From contig JAYXKI010000007.1 in NCBI GenBank assembly GCA_037892935.1, forward strand, positions 868,001 through 932,000: 64,000 nt of DNA, given 5' to 3'. Below the pieces are notes generated by a model that was not told the origin of the DNA, did no database searches, and worked only from the letters and a program-made list of their open reading frames with translations. How positions within the stretch are numbered: position 1 is the first letter of the stretch; every line of letters begins with the position of its first letter. This stretch comes from Phlebopus portentosus (taxonomy: Eukaryota > Basidiomycota > Agaricomycetes > Boletales > Boletinellaceae). The position numbers and the translations under genes were made by a program. Below are positions 22,816 to 34,011 of the stretch, in pieces.

Positions 22816-23646
22816 CGTAGCAGATCAGAGTCGTAAGTCGTTGAAAATCCGAAGGAAGCGACAACAGAGACGAAAAGAAATTTAAAGAAAGGAGTCGAAG
22901 CAAAGTCCTGACTGAATCGAGAGGATCCTTATCTACCCTTGCGAACATCGGCTAGACCCCATGCGTATCGTATTCGTATTGGCGAACACAAGCATCACTG
23001 AATTGCAATGCAGTGTCAGTTCTCGGCGCCGTGATTGACGCTGTCAGGATCAGGTTTGAGAAGTGCGTATCAGGCAAAGATCTTCGTCCCTCATCTCCAT
23101 CTCCATCTGTTCAACAGCAGGAACACTGTCATTGTCTTCAACGACTGCACTAAGCATTGCTTCTAAGGCACCTCCGAGCAGTCTTTGATACAAAGAACCA
23201 CGGCTTCCGAGTCCAATGTAATGCCATCCAAAACCCACTTGTTTGTCCGCGTGGGAAACGGTCTTCCATTTCTATCTAAGCGCGCCGGCCTCTCACGGAA
23301 CTTCATTCACCTTTAGTGACTCGCACGCCACCCAGAGTCACCAAAAACAGGTCTATCAAGCCGCCCTTGATTCAGTTATTCAATAAATGGAAAGAAAAGG
23401 ATTATATTCATTGCATGATTCGTTTTGATCGTGAACTGATCTACAGTTGAATACAAGTATTTTACACTTCTTGTCACGGAGGAACTGCTACTGTGGAAAG
23501 TGTCTTTTCTTAAGCGAACACCGTACACGTACAAAGCATCGTTCATCAAGTTAACGTGAGCTGGGGGTATAGCAGGATATAATCGGCTCATCGATGAAGC
23601 GATGATTTCGAAGAGACTAAAGTGCATGATGGCGTATTTTTCGATT
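22816..23646. other. intergenic region upstream of metacaspase 2
   Basis: About 830 bases. A reverse frame at 23050-23238 could encode 62 residues with an acidic end. A second reverse frame around 23140-23270 starts MEDRFPRGQTSGFW. Neither has support beyond being open. It includes the metacaspase 2 promoter and the 3' end of the membrane-protein gene. Confidence 0.35.
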
Positions 23647-25563
23647 TTAGTCATCATTCCTCTCCAAATCGTCGTGATGAGCAGATGACGGAAAAAAGGA
23701 AACGGGGATCCAAGAGAAGAGAGTCCTCTGGAGGCGCAGAACGTAGGCGACACCGAACAGTACTGCAACCATCAAGTACGCAATGCTCCCCGCGACGTAT
23801 CGATTGGACATAGGTATCACATCGAACAACGCAAAGGCTGTCTGCAAGATCATGAGACCTGTTGACCAGAACAGAAGCGCCTTCGGGATGCTGTACATCC
23901 ACGACAGGGGAGTGAATCCAAATCTAGAATGGCACATCCGACTGAGATAATCAGCCTGATTTAGAACATAGGAAAGTCAGTATCAATCTTCTCTGGATTA
24001 ATATGCAAACTGACTGCTTCTTGAGTCTCATAGTTCATTGGCAATCGATGGTAGTTGGCCAGGGCCATACTAGAGATGAAACCGGATATGGAGAGCGCCA
24101 GAGCTGCGACACTGATTGCTGATGAACCCATTGATGCGAAATAAATCACAGCGTGCATCCTTAAAAGCCTATTAGTCTAGGGACCACAAACAAATTTCTT
24201 CCTGCTCACGAAGTCAGACCGGTAGTCCAAAGGGCCATTTCTCTCCATTCATCAACACTTCTTGTAATGAACGTCTTCCATGGCTCGGCATACACGATGT
24301 TATCGATCCAAAGATTCTCTAATTCCGCAGCGTATCTCCGCGGAGTATCAAGTAGAGCAATTCTCGAGAAAACCCTCAGCAGGAACGGAAGATTGTCCGG
24401 AGGCGAATTTACAACCCTCTGGTCTCGCGAGAGGCGCGCACATTGCTCTCCATAGAAGTTTAGGAACCTGTGCCGAGCTGCCATGAAATCCATCAGAAAA
24501 AAAGGCAGTGCGAAAGCTTGGAACGGAAAGCTTACCGACTTGCGCCCATAGGCGGGCGACAACACAGATTATGTACTTATCGGACAGCATCTCGGAAGAT
24601 CCAGAAATATGATCGCGCAGCAAGTCCTGAAACTCCTTGCACTGGTCAGCGGTATACGGGAACGTTCCGACTAATGATGTCAAGTGATCTAATGAAACGC
24701 CCAGTCCGAATCTGTAGCGAAATTTTCATTTAAAGCACGCTTACCAGCTCTAGCATGAGTCAGAATGCTGTACAGGTCTCGTGCCCAGGACATTCGGAGT
24801 CCGTCTAGATGCGCCGAGAAGTACTCGACATGAGTCCAATACAACTCATTGGAAGTCAGACCTATAAAATTTGACCTCGTGTCGGCCGGAGCTTTAGCGT
24901 GAAAAGTGGAAGTTTGCGTACGGCACTGGGAGATAGATACTGAGTCGGGTATACCAAGTTCTTCCGAGGTGACCTCCTGCAGCCAGAACACCGTCGCGCA
25001 ATCATGGTCAACTAAGTAGTACCCGCAAGTGTTCTCGTTGTCCTCATCGAGCTGAAGCATAATCTCAATGGTGCCTGTAATCACGATCCTCTGTGCTTCG
25101 GCGAGTTTGTGTACGACGAGCATCCAGTGCGCGATGCTCTGATATTTTCCCGCGTCATAGATATTTGCTTCCGTGACAAAGCCGGCCTTTTTGAAGTAGA
25201 AGTAAGGCTGTCCCTCAGCCTGGATGTGGCTTGACCATCCTGAAGCTGAATACGGCGGCCTACGTGTCGTGTTACGTCATTAACACGCCCTTACAGCACG
25301 ACTTTGGTTTGATACTCACTCAGGCTCCCCTTGTCGTGAAAAGTATGCTGGAGGGATCCTCTTGCAAGAAAGATAAACGCTGAGAGAGAGGCATTCATCA
25401 GCACGAAAGCGATAAATAGAAGAAAGAATGAAACTAACCCGCTAGGTTTAGAATAGCGCGTGGATTGAGCTGGCGTGATGGGATAGAGGCCAGCAAAATC
25501 TGCGGAACACGTTTTCTGAGGCATGCCTTTCACGGAGTCCATTGACGCTCGTATGTGAGACAT
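23647..25563 (-). CDS. Agaricomycete-specific membrane protein, copy 1
   Basis: Eight exons (25439-25563, 25320-25379, 24922-25259, 24745-24861, 24536-24688, 24210-24477, 24015-24168, 23647-23955) splice to 507 residues, all in phase. The N-terminal soluble half contains SASGWSSHIQAEGQPYFYFK, GYYLVDHDCATVFWLQEV, NELYWTHVEYFSAHL and RFLNFYGEQCARLSRDQR. The C-terminal part has hydrophobic helices (IYFASMGSSAISVAALALSI, PKALLFWSTGLMILQTAFAL, YLMVAVLFGVAYVLRL), so the protein is probably anchored by several C-terminal spans. It is paralogous to 41703-44425: one internal exon is exactly 338 nt in both genes and the next is 117 against 114 nt. The family appears common in Agaricomycetes but has no known function that I can name. 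Confidence 0.78.
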
Positions 25564-26949
25564 AAGGCTAACAGGCGCAGGTAGTATAGAGCACTTTACG
25601 CGCGGAAAGGAGATATGGGAAAGCTTTCTGGGCAGTCGTCTTTATATGGAGCCGAAGTCGAATCGAACCAGGGTTCACACACAGCCTTTCGCCTTCTTTT
25701 GGTTGCTATGCTGATTCCTCTCATTCTTCCTACCTAAGCTCAGATAAAGAATATACATACCGGTGAATAGACGCTATGGCCAGTGGCCTGAGTGTACTTG
25801 CAGCTCGTCAACGTTGTGTTTGAAGGACAAGCCACGGCCACGGAATGAGTTGAAAACGAAAAAGTTCATTCGGAATTTGCCGGTCAAGCCGAACGAACCC
25901 CATAACTGATGACCTTCCATACTCAGTACGACGCCTGCAGTATTACTCCTGGTTACTCCATGAATCATCATCATTCTGTCCTAGATTCCACAGAGCTCAT
26001 GTTGGGAAATTCATTTTGTCATACGACTGCGGACGCCCGATTGCGCCGATTTCCAAGGTATTAAGGTCTCCTGCGGGACGAGACCCGAAGAGAATGTCAT
26101 GTAGAAACTGTTCTCCTCGCACTGCTATTCAGGTCGGCTTCTCATGAAGCGGGAAGCCGAGCTGAGGCTTGCGGTCGAAAAATCTGACCGTTTTTTTTTT
26201 GCCCGTGGCGCCGGACATGGTTGATTTGCGGAAACATTCGCCTCTTAAACTGCGTTCGGAAGACGGTAGACCCGGGGAACGCTCATGAAGCAACACCTAC
26301 TCGACATGTCGTTTCCACAAGAGTGCGATACGAGAGACGACGATTTTAGACCATCATCCCGATTATTTTCTGTCTACATTTGCGCTTCCTTGCATGGATA
26401 CTATCCAACGAGATGAAGCCGCAAATTAGGTAGGTGCGTATCATTTCACAGGAGGCTCCTAGTCAGATGAGACCGCTTCTGGACACGTGCGGTGCCTCCA
26501 ATTTGCGGAAGTTCTCCAACTTCTTTTGTATACTTACGTCTGTATAGCCCCTAGCCCCTGTGTTACTACTTACGCTGCCTCATGGCCGTGCAACGTGGTG
26601 TTCCCGGGATTTGCCATATATGGGGGCAATGCTCATTTTTAGCACTGCCTTCGCATGCTCTCTCGCTCTGATTTTAAACCGCACTGCCATTTATTTAGAA
26701 TGTCCTTCTCAACTGTCTGGTCAGCAAAGTTACAGGATGCTATAGTCGTCTTCTATAGTCGTCTTTTGGCCACTATTTGAAATCTCACTGACATACGGAT
26801 TCTTGGTAACTCGTAAGATGCCCGGCAAGCGCCTTCACTGAGCGTCTAATAGCACTTATAAACCTGGCAAACACCGTCGAGCGTCTCTCGACCGACTCTA
26901 ATAGCCATAACAGCTCTCACAGCTCACGATCAGAATATCGATTCAAGCT
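25564..26949. other. intergenic region, no gene recognised
   Basis: About 1.4 kb with scattered short open frames and a poly-T run near 26190-26200. No domain, tRNA or repeat could be supported. The TATAAA motif near 26857-26863 belongs to the following PRGK-family gene. Confidence 0.4.
26857..26863 (+). promoter_or_regulatory. TATA box of PRGK gene A
   Basis: A TTATAAA motif about 90 bases before the start codon at 26950. Similar TATA motifs precede genes B, D and E of this family. Confidence 0.45.
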
Positions 26950-27620
26950 ATGTCTGTACCGGAATTTATTCACACTGATTCCTCGACTGCCTTGGGAGGC
27001 GATGAAATGAAGTAAGCATTCAATACAGCAATTTGCGATAATCAAACACTTTGACTGGGTTGCCCTGACATAGGAATGATGGCTTGCCATCCGGGCACGG
27101 AGGAGCTGATTTGGAGGCGACTACTCAGACAGGCGTGGTAGACTTTGTCGACTCCGAGATCGGGGCCCTCAGCCGCCCTGGCCTCGTATCGATGACACAG
27201 GCCTTGGTGCAATTGCCCCGAGAGCCATACAGCGATGGAAGTTCTCCTGCGGCTGGATCCGATATTCCCAAGCTGTAAGCATACCGTATATAAGGTGGAC
27301 CAACGATCCAGATTTTGACCTGGAACTTCGCAGGGGAGCTATAAGAGCTGATATTGATGGCGCTTTACTAGCTGGCGAGGATGGCTGCGAGTAAGTCTGA
27401 TTCGAGAACTTCAGAAAGCGACGATCACCCTAACATTCTTGACTTAAGGTCAATCCCTAGCTTCACATCGAGGGGATCATTTAACCCACCAACCACCGTC
27501 GTGAAGAAGGATTCGAAAAAGGATTCGAAAAAGGATATAAAAAAGAACATGAAGAAGGACACGAAGAAGGACACGGAGGACACGAAATGTAACAAGACGG
27601 TGACAACTAGTAAATCATGA
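26950..27620 (+). CDS. PRGK-family small protein A, lysine-rich C-terminus
   Basis: Four exons (26950-27011, 27074-27274, 27334-27390, 27449-27620) give 163 residues. The first three exons each end after the second base of a codon, the phase pattern of the whole family. The last intron (27391-27448) contains CTAAC shortly before its acceptor. A nearer AG would make a 24-nt intron and is rejected as too short. The protein starts MSVPEFIHTDSSTALGG, continues with an acidic, hydrophilic middle, and its last exon has SFTSRGSFNPPTTVVKK. This is the divergent counterpart of the PRG[K/S] motif, followed by a Lys-Lys-Asp repeat tail. No signal peptide, membrane segment or CAAX box. Function unknown. 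First of five tandem paralogues. Confidence 0.65.
27501..27575 (+). repeat. short in-frame coding repeat (KKDSKKD type)
   Basis: Within the last exon of gene A, imperfect 9-15 base units built on AAGAAGGA encode Lys-Lys-Asp-Ser/Thr/Ile repeats. They form a strongly basic tail that could vary in length by slippage. Confidence 0.7.
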
Positions 27621-28526
27621 ACGATGCGAAGCCTACATGAATCCATAGAGCCACGACGATTTCATGATAAACTATACAAAACTTGTTCGTGTCACTTTTG
27701 GTGTATGTCCTCGCTATCAGACTGACTTGTTCACTAGTCACAATTTGCTATTATCTTGACATGGTTACCTTGCTACTATAATTACGAAAATGCTATGCAA
27801 AGTAGGCGGTACATGGTGCCTCTTTGAAGTGTATCTCATCTTTGGAAGACAATACATGGATGCTTCTACTCACTTCCATATCCTGCTAACACTGCCGGGG
27901 TTTGATAGCAGCTACAAGGATCTGCTGTGTCGTTGAAATCGTGTGAAAAGCAGTGCATAACAGAAAGCAGTCTTATCATATAGAAGTCGAGCAGTATTGA
28001 CTTTGACTTGAACACGTTTTTTCGTATTTCATCACCTTCCTCTCCCGAAATTCAATCGGATCGGAACAGCTGCACACGATTCCTATGTTGATAATCGCTC
28101 AATTCCCTGCTTTTCTAGGCAATTTAGTTTCTGACCCTTGGTTGCTGTGAATCATGCTGTTCAGGAGTTCCGGCTAGAACTTGATCTCTTTCCGTAAAAG
28201 CAAGCAATCATTCCGCAGATGACCGATTCACATTCATAGAATTGGCGGCCAAGTCCCCCTGCTATGCAAAGAGCAAGTATAGCATTCTGCTAATTTTAGC
28301 TCACCATTCCAGAATCTGCAGCGCGTTTGCTCTTCTGCACCACGTTGACTTCATGAGCTCGAATTTCCGTAAAGGCAGAGCACGTCGACGAGACTGTTGA
28401 ATCTTAAGGTTGAATTGATGCTAAAGACTCATGATATAATTTCACCAGAAGGGCTGTGCACGTGCGTCCGATTCATTCAGTTATAAAAGAATATCTTACT
28501 TGCCTGAGAGGACCCAGAAGCTAGCA
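27621..28526. other. intergenic region between PRGK genes A and B
   Basis: About 900 bases. No open frame with support. A TTATAAAAG motif at 28481-28489 lies about 40 bases before gene B and is a likely TATA box. Confidence 0.45.
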
Positions 28527-29032
28527 ATGTCCGCCCCTACTACACATACTACGAACAATATGAGGCGAGTCGCCAGTCTCTTGTGCAGTACATACGTGTC
28601 TGACTCAACATATACCAAGTAGCATCACCGTTGAAGCTGATAAAGGAGTCGAAATGGAACCACACATTGTTGAGAACGTCGTTTCGGACTATGTGCCAGG
28701 CATCCATAGCACTTCAAACGAATTCAAGGACGAGACGCCGTCTCCCGAAGCGTGCGTTTGCCACTTAGTATCTGTTCTGAATATGCACTGATGTCATGTC
28801 TACTTATTCTCAGATCTGCACAACCTAGCCCAGTCGTCAAATCCGACATCATCGAGGAGGAGGAAAAGCCCCCCATAAGAGAGTAAGTCTCGTTTGTTTG
28901 GCTCTTGACGTATCTTACGCAATCCGCCTCCCCAGTCACGATTCATCTGGTATTCATATAATACCGAGGGGCTCCCTTAACAAGCCGACCATAACAAAGC
29001 CAAAGCCAAAGCCAAAGCCGACCAAGAATTGA
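28527..29032 (+). CDS. PRGK-family small protein B
   Basis: Four exons (28527-28564, 28623-28751, 28814-28882, 28936-29032) give 110 residues with all three introns in phase 2. The first intron must start with GC (AG|GCGAGT) to keep the family phase, so it is a GC-AG intron. The protein starts MSAPTTHTTNNMR, has an acidic middle (DIIEEEEKPP) and ends with GIHIIPRGSLNKPTI and a Lys-Pro repeat tail. Its last exon is the closest match to the distant gene at 7537-7961 (FLPRGKLNKPT). No targeting signals. Function unknown. The conserved last exon beside fast-changing upstream exons suggests the C-terminus is the functional part. Confidence 0.65.
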
Positions 29033-29575
29033 ATGGAGGGGAATTATCGCACTGCTCTCGTTCTTTCTTACGCTGTTCATCATTTCTTTTTCATCACATG
29101 CTTGTTACACTTTTGAATTCCATTGCCAAGACTCACTTGACTCATGCATTCTTACCTCATTTCGTGTCAAAGGTCGAGTCCCGTCATGATCAAGGCCTCC
29201 GACAGAATAAGCATCTAAAGGGTAGAGCAGAATGGATCGAACCTGAATATTCCTAACCCTCCTTCCAGGAATTTGCAATTCGCGCCAACATGTCTGGAGG
29301 ATGCCTAAGTGCAGCCCTCGCTTCAGAAGTGTAATGAGTACTTAATCAGGCCTAAAGTCATCATGTGTGCCCCTTTGCGATTACTTCACTGGACCAGCGT
29401 CTATCTTTTGACCAGGATCTCTCACAACATCTTACCCTGAAACGGCCCGGTCTGGTAACTCCGTGCTGACTACAAAGTGCTATCTGCTCATAGACTCCGA
29501 GTGTTCTGATCGAGTTCTTACAATTACCTTTCATACACTGGCAGACCTGGGTCGACTTCACGCTCTTTTCTTAAG
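29033..29575. other. intergenic region between PRGK genes B and C
   Basis: About 540 bases with the promoter of gene C. An open frame at 29029-29256 is a run-on of gene B in another frame. Nothing else recognised. Confidence 0.4.
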
Positions 29576-30083
29576 ATGAGCGGTTCCGTTTGCACAAACG
29601 ACGACCTTCGGTGGGTTCGATAGTCAAGCTCCTGGGCTCAAAAACTGGACTGAATTGAACGCTAACCAGCGATCATTTGATCCACCACGCGGAGAGTATC
29701 GGAAAGGGATCCATCGAAAGTACAAATGTCACCGACGCTTCAACGAATAGTACTATCTTGAATGATCCCAAGGAATCAGGCTTATCTACCGAAGAGTACG
29801 TGTTTCATTCTTCGAATTTTCGACAGATGATAAAAGCGAGTTTGAGTAGCCGTGGTGATTTGGGCAATTCTGAATATAGCGATGAGACTGCCGGACACGG
29901 AGAAACTGATACATCTGAGTGAGCGCGAGCCACATTTTCTTTTAGTGCTGTGAAAATATTCCTTCCTTTTCTTTGAACAGCGAGACCGGCTCTGCAGAAA
30001 CATTTGTGCCTCGGGGTAAAATCACTCTGCTGACCACGACATCGAAGCCAACGAAGGATGATAAGAACAATGAAAGGTCGTGA
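29576..30083 (+). CDS. PRGK-family small protein C
   Basis: Four exons (29576-29610, 29670-29795, about 29841-29918, 29981-30083) give 113 residues, again with all introns in phase 2. It starts MSGSVCTNDDLR, has a Ser/Thr/Asn-rich middle (STNVTDASTNST) and ends ETFVPRGKITLLTTTSKPTK with a charged tail. The acceptor of exon 3 can be placed at 29840 or 29846. Both keep the frame. The motif FVPRGK is shared with genes D and E (FIPRGK, YIPRGK). No CAAX box or signal peptide. Function unknown. Confidence 0.6.
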
Positions 30084-30994
30084 ATTCCTACTGTTCCAGG
30101 TATTATTGAGTTTACGTCGGAGACCTGAATATAATATGTCCATCGTGATTTATGCACGAAAGCTGAGCTTGCTGCTCTTCGCGTTTTCCGTTCACGAATT
30201 TCGGTCAAGGATTGTCACTACGCCATAGCATGGGCTGGTCACTAACTTTCAGTAGTACAAGAAATCGGAGCGATATTCATCGAAATAGCTGTGTAGATGG
30301 CAGTGATGAGTTATACTCAAAAATAATCGAGCTTGTACCTACTTGAGAAGATCAGATCGTGAGATTCGTTGCCGGATGGCGCTCATTACTGACTTTCGCT
30401 TGTCGGTATCTTGATGGACGGTACGTAGAATGTTACTATCTATCTTTGGTCCAAATCTCGGACTAGGAATGAATGTCAACAATCTAGCTCCGGAAAGGGC
30501 AGATATGAAGGTACCAGAATTTGAGGGAATTGAATACTGGGTTTTCAAGAAGCGCACGGCTAAGGAAAGCTCGTACGTCAAGGTTATTGCATTCACACCG
30601 GATTGTTTCCGTACCTCAGTGCGACGTGTTGCATCTTGTGGAAATGGATCAATGGAACTTCTTTCCCTACCCCATCCACCTCTTACAACTAGTACAAGAG
30701 CGCCTTCCATGGTATTTAACCTCCACATGCATCTGAATGATCTTGTGTGATGCCAGGCCGCCTTGGCTAGCATGATGGTCGTCCACCGGAATGCATCATG
30801 ATCAACGTAGAAAATCAAAGGTGTTTTGATGGGATGGCACAGCACAGCCACTCATCATCACAGGAATACCTAAAGTGGCTATCACCGTGAGACTGGCAAA
30901 GCATCTGAGGCCGATTATAAGTAGTAAGATCAGGCCGCTCGAAGCCGAATTTATCCAGCCTTTCCCTCCTCTCGACGCTCTGTGAGAACACATC
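30084..30994. other. intergenic region between PRGK genes C and D
   Basis: Contains the possible gene fragment at 30430-30750 and, near 30916, an ATTATAAG motif about 75 bases before gene D that may be its TATA box. Confidence 0.4.
30430..30750 (+). pseudogene. possible gene fragment of unknown family
   Basis: Forward frames joined by a short intron-like gap (about 30581-30619) read from PERADMKVPEFEGIEYWVFK to CDVLHLVEMDQWNFFPYP and LLQLVQERLPW before a stop. The composition looks protein-like, but there is no credible start or upstream exon. A 170-codon reverse frame overlaps it. I treat it as a remnant with low confidence. Confidence 0.25.
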
Positions 30995-31699
30995 ATGAAT
31001 CACCCTACCGACGCTGAGATGCCGCTAGACGTCCCTGCAACGCCCGTTGTTGGAAAAGAGGCGGGCGAATCCACAACAACAGAAGCTCAAACTGCCGCCT
31101 TATCACCTTTGCCTAATGAAAATGGGTAAGCTCGCCGGAGAACCGATTTGTTCGCTGAAGAACTTAAATTCAGCTATTTCGCTTATCAGGATCGACAAAC
31201 CTAAAGAGAATATTGTGCAAACAGCAAAAACTGAACCTGCGTCTTCGATCGAGCAGCCCATTGCCAATGGAGCTCTGCAGAAAACTATAGCAATTGCTCA
31301 GCAAGAGGTTCAGTCCCCCACGCAAGAAACCGATGGAAATACCCGAGGCGATGCTGAGCAGTCCAATGGCGATGCCTCAGGAAATGTCCGTATTCCTGCT
31401 GATGCCGACCTATCCAAACCCGAGTGTGTTTTCCTTTCGCTGACACGAGAGAGTAAAGCGTTGAGTGCCCTATCATGTAGACGAGAGAACGGAGAACAAC
31501 TTGAAGGAGGCGTGAAAAAGGTTCGGAGAAGCAGCACTTTGTCAACCATCACGTAAGTTTTCTGTATCAAATCGTCTTCCATGACGAACATTCATATCGT
31601 TATAGTCAAAAGACCAAAGCGTTTATCCCGAGAGGGAAAGTGCATAGAAGAACCGCAGCTAGCCACGGTCGTAGTGGTGGTGGTTGCGTGATCTTCTAA
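30995..31699 (+). CDS. PRGK-family protein D with C-terminal CAAX box
   Basis: Four exons (30995-31125, 31190-31423, 31481-31552, 31606-31699) give 176 residues with all introns in phase 2. It starts MNHPTDAEMPLDVPATP. The body is Gln/Glu/Asn-rich and disordered-looking, including GNVRIPADADLSKPE. A basic patch follows (KKVRRSSTLSTI). The last exon reads KAFIPRGKVHRRTAASHG and ends SGGGCVIF. The terminal Cys-Val-Ile-Phe is a CAAX box, and a terminal Phe favours geranylgeranyl transfer, so the protein is predicted to be membrane-attached or processed to a lipidated peptide. It lacks other features of mating pheromone precursors that I could recognise. Close paralogue of gene E. Confidence 0.7.
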
Positions 31700-34011
31700 G
31701 AGCCGTGCAGACTGAATCGTCATTTATTTATTCACTATTCTCATTCAGCATGATGCAAAACTTCGTTTTTGTTTCGTATCAGTATTCATCGATGATGGAC
31801 ACGCTTATTGTTCTCTTCACCTTCATAATCTCCGTTTCTTGAATACATATCTATTCAGCATCATCAGTTTCCTTCCAGGCATTTTTTGGATCTTACGTAC
31901 CGATACGCACCTAATACCACTACCTTACTAGCTGCATGCCCGTATATTTTATCATGGATTCCTCTGAGAAAACGCTTCATAAAATTCATTTATATCGTAC
32001 CTTGTACTATTTTTTGAGGATAAACGCACTTGTAAAGTTCGACTCTTCTAATGTCGTCATTCACCTTCAAGAGAGTATATCACCCCTCAAGGCATCCATT
32101 TTACACGGATACAGGAATACAGTAGGAGCCGAATTTGGCCACAGCTGTGAAGAAGTAGAAATTTCCCGGAAGAATGCCTGACAATAGAAGTCGAAAAGCG
32201 AGGGATGGCAGGCACGTAAGGCGAGTACAATACACAGCTGGTGAGTACCGCTAAGGCTATTTTTGCTCGGTTTAGCTTGACAAACAGTAGCTGAGGTCCT
32301 GCACGTATAGTAAATAGACAGTCGAACCAGGACTCTCAATTGGTCTGAGAAAATTGTGAACGTCTGAGCAACGGGATTCCTTCATACGACACGGAGATAG
32401 CGATGCACATCCCCATTGAAGAAACATACAAACAACCCTGTTCGATTCAGGTATTGATATAGTATTCCAGATGGAGCTCTACAAATAACCAGAAAATTGC
32501 TGATGAAATCCCAAGATGCGTAGCGGAATAACGGCGCATGCCTTCGGCCGCCCAAATTCGGCGCAAGTTATCGGCCTGGCCGAAAATTGATATGCGCCGC
32601 AACGGTGTGGATCATCCATTTCAGTCAGCCTGACCGCCGTCGGTGTCCAGGCTGACATTGCCAATATTTGTTCACCGAGCGCTACAAAGGTATTGCTTAT
32701 GTAAATATTAGAGATACTATCCCGCAATATGAGCGGCAGAGAGCAACGTTGGTGGGCTTAGCACAATTATCCAACTGTTGTTGTGGTTAGTGAAAAGCGC
32801 GTCGCGGATGGATGGCTTCTCATTCCAAAATGAGTAACAGTTCTCACGCCTCCAGGCAAAATCACATTTTTCACACTCTCAAGATTCCGTACAAAGGTCG
32901 CGGCATGGCTCAATTCAAGCTATGGAACATCTTATCGGTGAAATTAAGTAGGAATTCAGGCCTTATTCAGCCCAACAGCATATGCATGTAGGGCTTATAA
33001 CGAGAAGGTATGTAAGAACCATCGATACTATGACTTAAGCTTGTTTACGTTTGCCTGTTTTGTTATTAAGGTGTGAAGTGTCATCCCTGTCGGATTTCAT
33101 GGTTTCATGATTGCGATTCACCTTCATCCGATTGCATCTTCAACTTTCGGTTCGGCCTTTGCTTCAGGTATCCGAGTAGATGTCTGGTTGTATTAGAGAC
33201 GCTGGTGCTCAGAACCAACGGCTTTCCGATACTAACTATGACGCAAAGAAGGTCAAAGGATTCATCTTTAAATCCGAGCAAACCTTCCGTATCTGCCACC
33301 TTGTGACATCGGTGAAGGCGCGGACACACGTACAATACATAGGCTAGTATCTGGAGTCGCCGTAATGTCAGATACTTTCTCTGAGAATAGGACGATAGAG
33401 AGTAAGATATTCTACTTCAGAAGTTAAGTGGCGCCTAAAATGAACCATAGTCTTACAGGTTGACCATTTCTTGGGCCGAAATGGAAAAGTTACTTATTGC
33501 GGGCCTGACTAACTATCCATACAAAAGGACGGGCCTATTTCAAATTTTAAGCGCTCGACCAAAGAGAAGATGTAAGTAAGATTGTAAATGAAAAATATGA
33601 TTTGATGAATTTATGAGAACGGATTCGGATAGTTTCCTTTTCTTTTCGCACTGCTAAGCGATGCGAACCTTGTACGGGCTGGTACAGCATCACTACTCCG
33701 AGTCGCCAGCAGAACTTCTTTGCCTCGTCTGCTACCCAGAAGTGTCAATCGTACCGTTCAATCACCATATGCATCAGAATGATTAGTGTGGTTGTCGCGA
33801 GCCTAGGCTCGGTGCTCATCGTCTGAAACGCTTTCATCAGGCTGGCATTACATTTATGATAACTGGAAATGTTCCCCATCATCACAGCATTGCTGAGTTA
33901 AGCTGATCGCCGACAGCACTGGCACACCGCCGAGGACGTATATAAGTAATGCTAGGTTGCTAGAAGTGGGACTGTCATCTCTCCTCTCTCGACGTCTTGT
34001 CTAGATTCGAC
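31700..34011. other. 2.3-kb gene-poor stretch between PRGK genes D and E
   Basis: Only short open frames without resemblance to anything else in the window. No terminal inverted repeats or target duplications were noticed. A GTATATAAG motif near 33938-33946, about 70 bases before gene E, is its likely TATA box. Confidence 0.4.

Noticed and set aside
27391..27414. 24-nt intron in PRGK gene A (GTAAGT...TTCAG)
   Set aside because: Too short for splicing in these fungi. Extending to the acceptor at 27448 gives 58 nt, a CTAAC branch site and the same frame.
30339..30851. 170-codon reverse-strand frame between PRGK genes C and D
   Set aside because: It overlaps a more protein-like forward reading, has no recognisable domain and no supporting splice context.
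32281..32340. tRNA-like TTCGA box on the reverse strand (GGTTCGACTG)
   Set aside because: The flanking bases do not form the five-pair T-arm stem and no acceptor or anticodon arm could be drawn. A similar hit at 25650-25680 fails in the same way.
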